Part shown: positions 1 through 5,344 of the stretch, piece by piece
Numbering within the stretch: position 1 is the first letter of the stretch
Layout of the letters: every line of letters begins with the position of its first letter
From: Fidelibacterota bacterium
GTDB taxonomy: Bacteria; Fidelibacterota; Marinisomatia; SCGC-AAA003-L08; D37C17
Length of the DNA: 5,344 nucleotides
Reading direction: 5' to 3'
Assembly: GCA_002711465.1 (NCBI GenBank)
Contig: PARL01000008.1
Location: 32,910-38,253 of the forward strand
Made by a program: the position numbers and the translations under genes
The notes under the pieces: generated by a model
What the model saw: only the letters and a program-made list of their open reading frames with translations
What the model was told of the DNA's origin: nothing
Database searches by the model: none

Positions 1-314
1 CAATCTATTGCAACAAATTCAAAAGAAAATTGAAGTTTAATAAGTTTGTTGTATGTTTTTTGATTGTTTTTTTTGACTCTTGCATTTGTATCAACACTAT
101 TATTTATAACAATAACTACAAGTGTTTTTTCTAACAATTTTAGTTTTTGGTTATTTATAGAATCTAAAGTTTTAAATAAATAATCATATTCATCGTAACA
201 TGGAATTATTATAAAAAATTTAAATTTATTTTTTTTTTCTAATTTTCTATGAGGTTTACCTATACATAAAGATTTTTTAATTATGTATTTATGAAAATGA
301 ATGTCATCATTCAT
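1..314 (-). CDS. Family 2 glycosyltransferase (GT-A fold), N-terminal 104 residues, cut by the window edge
   Basis: The frame is open from an ATG at 314 to the left edge, giving 104 residues with no stop. After a lysine-rich start (residues 1-32) comes FFIIIPCYDEYDYLFKTLDS (residues 33-52). This is the first beta strand and nucleotide-binding loop of GT-A glycosyltransferases, normally written as (V/I)IP(C/A)YNE..L..TL.S. It is followed by a second strand, LVVIVINNS (65-73), at the usual distance. The family transfers a sugar from an activated nucleotide or lipid donor. The DxD metal site and acceptor region lie outside the window, so the substrate cannot be told. There is no signal peptide, so it is probably cytoplasmic or membrane-associated. 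The start lies only 12 bp after the metallopeptidase stop, behind a weak purine stretch (AAAAAGAA), so co-transcription is possible. A run of ten A (229-238) falls inside the gene and is a place for sequencing or slippage error, but the frame reads correctly through it. Confidence 0.8.
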   Translation of the reverse strand, partial: MNDDIHFHKYIIKKSLCIGKPHRKLEKKNKFKFFIIIPCYDEYDYLFKTLDSINNQKLKLLEKTLVVIVINNSVDTNARVKKNNQKTYNKLIKLQFSFEFVAID

Positions 315-326
315 TTCTTTTTATAA

Positions 327-3182
327 TTATCCAATTATTAAAGAAACAATTAAAATAACATCCATTACATTAAGAATACCATCACCATTCATATCTGAAG
401 CATATTCTTGTCCAGCATCTGGTGTGTCTGATTCTAAAATGAAACTCACAATCATAACAACATCTTGAACATTAATATTTCCATCTGCATTTATATCACC
501 TGGTTCAGACGCGAGTACATTTAAAGTTACAGGTATTGTACCTTGTCCTCCATTTGATGAAATTTTAATAAATGATGAATATAAATCTGGATTGATATCA
601 TAAGAGTTAACCGTTACCTCAACAGTACTAGAATTACCCTCTAAAACTTGACCAGAAGTTGGATTTAGTTCTATCCAAGAAGGCCCCTGAGAAATAACAA
701 ATCCATGTTGATCATGTATATCATTTTGATTACCTGCACCTGTATCCCCTAAAATTTGTAATGCATTCAAACCTTCAGCATCTTGAATTCCAACTGTTGC
801 ACTATATAAACCACTTTCATTATTAGGATCACCCAAAAACTCTTTATAATTCATATTTATTTCACCGTTCGGATAAAGAACAATTTGAAAACTATAATAC
901 ATATCATTATAGTCTGTCCACCAATGAGCTACATTGTCGAACCAAACTACTAAACGTTCAGAATTAGAATGATAATAAACCTCACCTGAACAATAATCAT
1001 TACATTGATCATTTACTGGATTTAAATCATCCCATAGACCAAAAATTGCAGGTCTAGGTGCATCTATTGATGGAATTTCTAAATTATTCCAAGCATTACT
1101 GTCTTCCCCAAATCCAATCCATCCATTTGCATTAATTATAAACGAACTATATGTATTTCCATAAAATGGAAAATCAAACCCAATATCTAAATTAATACCT
1201 GCTTGATCATTTCCTGGAAAATTATATAATGTACCTAAATCTGAAATATCAATCCATTCATAGTTAATTGTTTCTTCGTTATCAGAATCAGACCAAAAGT
1301 TACCATTACTATCAGGTCCTCCTTGTGCATTTGAAAATGGAGATACACCAATAGCATAATTCATTGTTGAGCCCTGTTGACCAACATTAGATAATGTGAT
1401 TAAATCTGATTGAGAATCTTCTAAAAATATTTCAAAGTTCATACTTTCTGGTGTAAATGCTAACTCTGCAAAGGGACCACTTATTGGACATGGAATATTA
1501 TGTTCTTCAAATGCCGAACATATTTCTGCATAAAAAGGTGTACCATTGTTAATATCACCATCATTATCATCAATAATTAACATTTCTTCTAATAAATCAG
1601 GAGCAGAATTTGGTCTACCAACTTGTCCAAAATGAAATAAATCATTTGAATGTTCAACTCCTTGTTCATATCCCATAATATTTATTAAATTTCTTCTCAT
1701 TTTCCAAAGTGAACCCATTGTAATCTCTCCTAAACAGTGTACAGATCCACCACATTCGTTTCCAGGATATTGTCTTGTGTTAAGCCCATCTCTAAGACAT
1801 GTTCCATCACCAAAAAAACCTAAACCTAAACATGGCGTATTAGTAATTGTCATTGCCCAAAAATCTGCCGTACCTTCACTAAGCTCTGTAGACCATGGTG
1901 CATCATAAGGTTCATATGTAAATTGCATAATGCCATGTCCATATTCGTGATATACTACATCAGCCATTTGGTCTGTTCCAGCACATCCACCACCTTCTGA
2001 GAACATATTTATACTTGTATAGTCCCAATATGCGTTGCACGGCCAATATGGATCTTCCGAACCTATATTTACTCTAGCCGGCATTTCATAATCAGCTCCA
2101 CTTATATCTGGATTAATGGATTTTAATAAATCATGAATGTGATTTGCATGATAATATGTATCTCTTTCACCAGGAATTGAATTATTATTGGTAAAATTAA
2201 AATCCTCAGTACTACCTGGAGTAACTATTCTTCTAATTTGTGCGTCTGATCCGTTTTGATTATTTGCATTTAAATAATTACCTTCTAATCTAACGGTTGC
2301 AAAGACATTTTCTTCACCAGCTTCAATTGAATAATAACCCTCAGAGTCAGTGTATGTAGAACCATAACCATCAATGGACACTTCCACATTTTGTAAACCT
2401 CTATTTCTCTCATCACCATATGGTTCATCTTTAACATCTCCAGTAACTCTACCTTCAACAACTAAATCTCTTGCTAAATCAAACTTTTCAAGAATCTCTC
2501 CAGTATGTGCATCAACAAAAATTTTCCAGTGATTAACAGGTCGTTTTCCTGTATTAATTTCCTTTATGTGAACATGCAATTCAAGTAGCCAAGAAGCATG
2601 ATAAGTTGGTTTTTTATCTTTACTTACCCATATAAATTTCTTAGGTTCATCAAAAACGTAATCTCCTTTTTGTTGAGAAAATTGTACTTCAGCTTTAGCA
2701 ATATTCAATGCTTGCTGATCATTTAAATGATAATTCGTAGAAACATTTATATCAGGATATCCATCATGACCAAAAAGAACGATATTTCCTACACTATTAA
2801 ATCTAATATCAATCCTAGCATTATGAACAGGTATCCCATTGTGAGTTTGATTAAAAGTTATATATCTAATCTTATTACCAAATTCATTTACCCATAGTTC
2901 AAGGTTTGAATTTTGAATTCCAAAAAAATATTGATTTTCTTCAACAAACTTTCTGGCATATTCCTCTGATAATTTTTCATTTTGAGTATCAAATACAAAA
3001 GGTATTTTACTTCCAATTACTCTGTGTGGAGTACCATGATTGTTCCATCTGTAAAACCAGTCATTTGGATACTTTTGCTCAAATTGTTCTATTGCTATGT
3101 CTTTATTATATGAATCAACTAACTTAGTATCTAAAGGAAGTGAAATTGAAAAAAATAATAAAAGTAATGAAATACGTTTCAT
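327..3182 (-). CDS. Secreted M36/M4-like zinc metallopeptidase with propeptide, beta-sandwich domains and C-terminal dockerin-like module
   Basis: A 951-residue exported protease precursor. Residues 1-16 form a signal peptide (KR then a Leu/Phe/Ile core). Residues about 65-140 look like the FTP propeptide domain (FNQTHNGIPV at 110-119) and about 150-235 like PepSY, both inhibitory pro-regions in M4/M36 proteases. Residues about 241-302 resemble a carboxypeptidase-regulatory-like Ig fold (EGRVTG, then TDSEGYYSIEAG). The catalytic domain (about 335-567) has HEYGH with zinc ligands His412 and His416 and catalytic Glu413. Glu436 in ELSEGTADF is the likely third ligand, 20 residues after His416 as in thermolysin. 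HEYGHGI and VHCLGEI (481-487) are M36-like, so the exact family is unsettled. Eight cysteines in this domain suggest disulfides. Residues 570-891 hold beta-sandwich modules. Residues 895-951 carry two calcium loops of dockerin type (Asp896-Asp907, Asp930-Asp941). It probably digests protein outside the cell while attached to a surface partner. The ATG at 3182 has an AAGGA nine bases upstream. Confidence 0.88.
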   Translation of the reverse strand: MKRISLLLLFFSISLPLDTKLVDSYNKDIAIEQFEQKYPNDWFYRWNNHGTPHRVIGSKIPFVFDTQNEKLSEEYARKFVEENQYFFGIQNSNLELWVNEFGNKIRYITFNQTHNGIPVHNARIDIRFNSVGNIVLFGHDGYPDINVSTNYHLNDQQALNIAKAEVQFSQQKGDYVFDEPKKFIWVSKDKKPTYHASWLLELHVHIKEINTGKRPVNHWKIFVDAHTGEILEKFDLARDLVVEGRVTGDVKDEPYGDERNRGLQNVEVSIDGYGSTYTDSEGYYSIEAGEENVFATVRLEGNYLNANNQNGSDAQIRRIVTPGSTEDFNFTNNNSIPGERDTYYHANHIHDLLKSINPDISGADYEMPARVNIGSEDPYWPCNAYWDYTSINMFSEGGGCAGTDQMADVVYHEYGHGIMQFTYEPYDAPWSTELSEGTADFWAMTITNTPCLGLGFFGDGTCLRDGLNTRQYPGNECGGSVHCLGEITMGSLWKMRRNLINIMGYEQGVEHSNDLFHFGQVGRPNSAPDLLEEMLIIDDNDGDINNGTPFYAEICSAFEEHNIPCPISGPFAELAFTPESMNFEIFLEDSQSDLITLSNVGQQGSTMNYAIGVSPFSNAQGGPDSNGNFWSDSDNEETINYEWIDISDLGTLYNFPGNDQAGINLDIGFDFPFYGNTYSSFIINANGWIGFGEDSNAWNNLEIPSIDAPRPAIFGLWDDLNPVNDQCNDYCSGEVYYHSNSERLVVWFDNVAHWWTDYNDMYYSFQIVLYPNGEINMNYKEFLGDPNNESGLYSATVGIQDAEGLNALQILGDTGAGNQNDIHDQHGFVISQGPSWIELNPTSGQVLEGNSSTVEVTVNSYDINPDLYSSFIKISSNGGQGTIPVTLNVLASEPGDINADGNINVQDVVMIVSFILESDTPDAGQEYASDMNGDGILNVMDVILIVSLIIG

Positions 3183-3285
3183 GTGTTAATATCCTTAATT
3201 TTTTATATTTATATCCATAAATATATATTATTTTAACAAACAAAAATATATTTAATACATATTGAAACATTTTTATATTATCATT
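3183..3285. promoter_or_regulatory. Divergent spacer expected to hold promoters for the metallopeptidase and the cohesin-like lipoprotein
   Basis: These 103 bases separate two divergent genes and are almost entirely A and T. Promoters in both directions must lie here or inside the genes. On the plus strand TTAACA (3233-3238) could be a -35 box with a poor -10 (TACATA, 3256-3261) 17 bases on. On the minus strand TATATTTA (3221-3228) resembles the Bacteroidota -7 element TAnnTTTG, but the upstream TTTG is not at the usual distance. In such AT-rich DNA these matches arise easily by chance, so only the spacer as a whole is called. No clear operator palindrome was seen. Confidence 0.35.
3192..3196 (-). 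promoter_or_regulatory. Shine-Dalgarno AAGGA of the metallopeptidase gene
   Basis: Read on the minus strand, AAGGA lies nine bases before the ATG at 3182. It supports this start, which also gives a normal signal peptide. The spacing is slightly long but within the usual range. Confidence 0.6.
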
Positions 3286-3969
3286 ATGAAAAATTTTATT
3301 AAAATTTCATTTATAATCTTTTTATTTAGCAGTTGTGAAGAAAATGTTGTTGAAGCCATTCATGGATGTTTTGATTCTCAAGCATGTAATTATAATCCCA
3401 GTGCAACTTACGATAATAATAGTTGTGAATACGAATCGTGCGCTGATTGTTTAGGGATTACAAATGGTGAAGCTCTATTAGATTCATGCAATGTGTGTCA
3501 AGGAGATGATACTTACTGTTTACCCATAGATTTATCATTAGGAGATATACTTTACAATGAAAATCAAGAATTAATCATTCCTATCCTTATAGATAGTCAA
3601 CAAAATATTAGTGGTTTTCAATTTAATATTACCGAAAACGATATTATTACTTATGCTACTGGAGGAATTGCTGAAGAATATGGATTTAATTTATCCATTG
3701 ATCCTGAAAGCGAAGAATCTTCTAATTTAGTTTTAGGTTTTTCTTTTTCTGGAGATATTATTCCTTCTGGTGTAAATGGAATTTTAACAAATTTAACTAT
3801 TATCCCAAGTGGCTCACAAGTTTGTTTTGAACAGGAAAATAATTTTTTTATAAAAACAGTTGATCCAAATATTGAAGTTGATTTAATTCACGACACAGAA
3901 GATGGTAATACAGATGGTGTTATTCAATATCAATTAAACTTAGGTGAATGCAAAACAATTGAAAGATAA
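3286..3969 (+). CDS. Putative lipoprotein with Cys-rich segment and cohesin-like beta-sandwich domain
   Basis: A 227-residue protein taken from the ATG at 3286. A TTG at 3262 would add eight residues ahead of an already complete signal peptide and has no better ribosome site. Residues 1-17 are a lipoprotein-type signal (MKNFIKIS, hydrophobic core, then LFSSC with Cys17 as the likely lipidated residue; Phe at -3 is a relaxed lipobox). Residues 28-78 hold eight cysteines, including CFDSQACNYNPSATYDNNSC, a calcium-loop-like repeat common in secreted proteins of marine Bacteroidota and Marinimicrobia. Residues about 80-200 resemble a cohesin-like fold: a strand with LIIPILID, then NISGFQFNI, a GG.AEEYGF turn, LVLGFSFSG and ILTNLTI. 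Cohesins bind dockerins, and both flanking transcription units encode proteins with dockerin-like ends, so this could be their surface anchor. That function is inference; the fold assignment rests on pattern resemblance only. No clear Shine-Dalgarno was seen. The stop touches that of the convergent small gene. Confidence 0.8.
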   Translation: MKNFIKISFIIFLFSSCEENVVEAIHGCFDSQACNYNPSATYDNNSCEYESCADCLGITNGEALLDSCNVCQGDDTYCLPIDLSLGDILYNENQELIIPILIDSQQNISGFQFNITENDIITYATGGIAEEYGFNLSIDPESEESSNLVLGFSFSGDIIPSGVNGILTNLTIIPSGSQVCFEQENNFFIKTVDPNIEVDLIHDTEDGNTDGVIQYQLNLGECKTIER

Positions 3970-3979
3970 TCATTCTTTC
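3961..3979. terminator. Weak inverted repeat over two abutting convergent stop codons
   Basis: GAAAGA (3961-3966) and TCTTTC (3974-3979) form a perfect 6-bp inverted repeat around a 7-base loop. The loop contains the TAA of the lipoprotein gene (3967-3969) and most of the TGA of the small minus-strand gene (3970-3972). With no spacer between the genes, transcription from both sides must end here or inside the opposite gene. The stem has only two G-C pairs and no T-tract directly follows on either strand, so a bidirectional terminator is only a possibility. Confidence 0.2.
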
Positions 3980-4092
3980 TTATAATCTTTATCTAAAATA
4001 CCCTTTTTTTTAAGTTCTTTAATAAGTTTTTCAATCCTAACAAATGCTATAAAACCAAATATAGCAATTAAAAATCCAATTGTTCCATCCAT
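3970..4092 (-). CDS. Small single-pass membrane protein, 40 residues, unknown function
   Basis: An ATG at 4092 opens a 40-codon frame ending in TGA at 3970. The product begins MDGTIGFLIAIFGFIAFV, one transmembrane helix (about residues 4-18), followed by a very basic amphipathic tail with RIEKLIKELKKKG and ending LDKDYKKE. The positive tail predicts the C-terminus in the cytoplasm. The gene is supported by a good Shine-Dalgarno (AAGGA) four bases before the ATG, directly after the upstream gene's stop codon, and by the clean split into helix plus charged tail. It is nine bases downstream of the 161-residue membrane protein gene, so the two are probably co-translated and may work together. Such tiny helix-plus-coiled-tail proteins are often missed by gene callers. 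I do not recognise a named family. Confidence 0.68.
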   Translation of the reverse strand: MDGTIGFLIAIFGFIAFVRIEKLIKELKKKGILDKDYKKE

Positions 4093-4096
4093 TTAA

Positions 4097-4101
4097 TCCT
4101 T
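4097..4101 (-). promoter_or_regulatory. Shine-Dalgarno AAGGA of the 40-residue gene
   Basis: On the minus strand, AAGGA starts immediately after the TGA of the upstream gene (4104-4102) and sits four bases before the ATG at 4092. It is one of the two clear ribosome-binding sites in the window and is the main reason for accepting this very short gene. The position suggests translational coupling. Confidence 0.65.
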
Positions 4102-4587
4102 TCATGATTTTTCAAGAGATTTAGTCCATTTTGTACAGGGTTCTTTATCATTGCAATCTTCATATTTCAACTTAATTTTATTATCAAACTTTATAAAATT
4201 ACCTACAATTCCACCTAAAGTTGAAATTCCAAATACGACAGTTGCTCCTATTATAAAAATTTCTGATTTTGAAAACAGCCATGTATCTTGGAAACCTAAT
4301 GAAGCAACACCTGAAATTATTAGTCCGCCAACAAACATATTTTCAAATATTGGCCCTGATTTGTTTGTAGAATCATAAATTGTAATTGAATTTAATAAAG
4401 TCACATCGATTTGACCATTTATTAAATTCATATCAAATGTTTCAAAAACAAATTTAGATGAATCTGAATTAATGGAAAAAATATCACCTTTTTTTAAATG
4501 AAAATGATTATTGCCTTTTTCAATTATTACTCCAGAAAAAATACAACTCAGCAATATTATGTAAAATATTAAAAATTTATCGTTCAT
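4102..4587 (-). CDS. Hypothetical membrane protein, 161 residues
   Basis: Start ATG at 4587, stop TGA at 4102. Residues 5-22 are a hydrophobic export signal or first membrane segment; Cys15 in LLSC gives a marginal lipobox. Residues about 23-75 are polar and look beta-rich (HLKKGDIFSIN, FVFETFDMNL, IDVTLLNSITIY). Two further hydrophobic segments follow, about 83-98 (MFVGGLIISGVASLGF within 84-99) and 109-131, the second rich in glycine, forming a possible membrane hairpin. The tail (132-161) is charged, with Cys145 and Cys151. I recognise no family and assign no function. It lies 22 bp after the C15-like gene and 9 bp before the 40-residue membrane protein gene on the same strand, so all three are likely one transcription unit. 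No clear Shine-Dalgarno precedes the start, which is common for low-GC members of the Bacteroidota and their relatives. Confidence 0.75.
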   Translation of the reverse strand: MNDKFLIFYIILLSCIFSGVIIEKGNNHFHLKKGDIFSINSDSSKFVFETFDMNLINGQIDVTLLNSITIYDSTNKSGPIFENMFVGGLIISGVASLGFQDTWLFSKSEIFIIGATVVFGISTLGGIVGNFIKFDNKIKLKYEDCNDKEPCTKWTKSLEKS

Positions 4588-4609
4588 TTTTAAATTTAGT
4601 AATTCATTA

Positions 4610-5344
4610 TCAATTTAAAATAATATCTACAATTAATATTATATCTAATACATTAATAAATCCATCATCATTTATGTCAGCTATATTTAACCATTCTTCA
4701 TTTGGTTGAGTATTTTCTAAAATGAAATCAATTAATATAATTATATCAATTATATTGACAATTTCATCATCATTGATATCTCCAGTGATGATTAAAATAG
4801 TGTCTAAATAACCTAATACAGTTTCTATTGTCAGTTCAGCAGCATCTTTTGAAACTCTTGTACTTAACTGACCTCCTACATGTATATGGCCACCAAGCAT
4901 ACATGGATTGTCAGAATTTAAACTTGATTGATGATACCACATACCATGATAACCCATAAACTCAGATAAAAATCTTCCAGCATCTCCATTTTGATCAACA
5001 TAACAATTTACAGGTAAATTGGAATTATCTAGCGCTTCCTCAATTAGTGTTAGAGGCAAGGCTGTTCCTCTATTATGATTATCAGAAACGCTGTCATCTG
5101 GTGGTGATGGAGTTGGATATAAAGGAGATGTATAATCTGCGTACCAACTTACCCAATTATAAACATTATTTTCAAGTTCCCAGCTATTATTATTAAATCC
5201 TCTACTAAATGTTATGATACCTACCGGCTTAACCTCATCAATAATTCTCCAAAAATCACTTGATGTGTCTTGATAATCAACTTCAAAATCTCCATATCCT
5301 TGACCGCAATTACTACAATCAGGAGGGTTAAATTCTGGAAAAAA
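4610..5344 (-). CDS. Pyroglutamyl-peptidase-I-like (C15 fold) protein with C-terminal dockerin-like module, 5' end outside the window
   Basis: The frame is open from the right edge to TGA at 4610: 244 residues, N-terminus missing. A TTG at 5059 is not the start, because the frame and the domain continue upstream without a stop. Residues about 20-185 follow the order of motifs of pyroglutamyl peptidase I, which removes N-terminal pyroglutamate: a strand with IIDEVKPVGIITFSRG (compare KPDVVI..G.A.GR), ELENNVYN (compare ERVAIN, catalytic Glu, here Glu58), PPDDSV, TALPLTLIEEAL (compare STLP...I..AL), DAGRFLSEF (compare AGT.VCN) and GGHIHVGG (compare GFIHVP, catalytic His, here His155). The position of the nucleophilic Cys appears to be Ser127. 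Residues 188-244 are a dockerin-like pair of calcium loops (Asp189-Asp200 and Asp223-Asp234), the first with Glu in place of the usual Gly. Known C15 enzymes are cytosolic and lack such a tail; the dockerin implies export, but any signal peptide lies outside the window. The C15 relation is by eye. Confidence 0.7.
   Translation of the reverse strand, partial: FFPEFNPPDCSNCGQGYGDFEVDYQDTSSDFWRIIDEVKPVGIITFSRGFNNNSWELENNVYNWVSWYADYTSPLYPTPSPPDDSVSDNHNRGTALPLTLIEEALDNSNLPVNCYVDQNGDAGRFLSEFMGYHGMWYHQSSLNSDNPCMLGGHIHVGGQLSTRVSKDAAELTIETVLGYLDTILIITGDINDDEIVNIIDIIILIDFILENTQPNEEWLNIADINDDGFINVLDIILIVDIILN

Noticed and set aside
2906..3127. 73-codon plus-strand open frame opposite the metallopeptidase
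   Set aside because: It lies wholly antisense to the signal and propeptide region of a well-supported gene and has no recognisable domain or ribosome site.
3262..3264. TTG start for the cohesin-like lipoprotein
   Set aside because: The ATG at 3286 gives a compact lipoprotein signal peptide; the TTG adds eight residues without a ribosome site.
4004..4011. T8 run as a terminator for the plus-strand lipoprotein gene
   Set aside because: It lies inside the convergent 40-residue gene, where it encodes lysines, and no GC-rich stem precedes it.
4151..4378. 75-codon plus-strand open frame opposite the 161-residue membrane protein gene
   Set aside because: It is antisense to a better-supported gene with export and membrane segments, and its own product shows no domain.
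4588..4609. Possible promoter between the C15-like gene and the 161-residue gene
   Set aside because: Only 22 AT-rich bases with no recognisable boxes; simple co-transcription is more likely.
5057..5059. TTG as the start of the dockerin-bearing C15-like gene
   Set aside because: The frame is open from 5059 to the window edge at 5344, and that stretch encodes the first conserved strands and the likely catalytic Glu of the same domain.
1..5344. tRNA, rRNA, CRISPR array, insertion sequence or riboswitch
   Set aside because: I found no cloverleaf, regularly spaced repeat, transposase, terminal inverted repeat or long structured leader; genes fill nearly the whole window.

Overview
This is an AT-rich stretch with six protein-coding genes packed almost without gaps. 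No RNA gene, mobile element or CRISPR array was seen. The protein style points to a free-living, probably marine bacterium of the Marinimicrobia (SAR406/Fidelibacterota) or Bacteroidota kind. The hints are low-GC codon use, secreted proteins ending in paired dockerin-like calcium loops, and a lipoprotein with a Cys-rich 'ACNYNP' segment of the sort common in those groups. The taxonomic placement is inference from protein style, not a proven assignment.

Layout. Minus strand, right edge inward: (1) the C-terminal 244 residues of a pyroglutamyl-peptidase-I-like (family C15 fold) protein ending in a dockerin-like module (5344-4610); (2) a 161-residue membrane protein of unknown function (4587-4102); (3) a 40-residue single-pass membrane protein with a good Shine-Dalgarno (4092-3970). 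These three look like one transcription unit, with gaps of 22 and 9 bp. Converging on them from the plus strand is a 227-residue lipoprotein with a cohesin-like beta-sandwich (3286-3969); the stop codons of the convergent genes touch. A 103-bp divergent spacer (3183-3285) separates it from a 951-residue secreted M36/M4-like zinc metallopeptidase that also ends in a dockerin-like module (3182-327). Twelve bases after that gene comes the N-terminus of a family 2 glycosyltransferase (314 to the left edge).

How they may fit together. Two secreted peptidase-type proteins carry dockerin-like C-termini, and the gene between them encodes a putative surface lipoprotein whose main domain resembles a cohesin. 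A lipid-anchored receptor holding dockerin-tagged peptidases at the cell surface is an attractive but untested reading of this locus. The C15-like protein also seems to have Ser where the family has its nucleophilic Cys, so its activity is uncertain.
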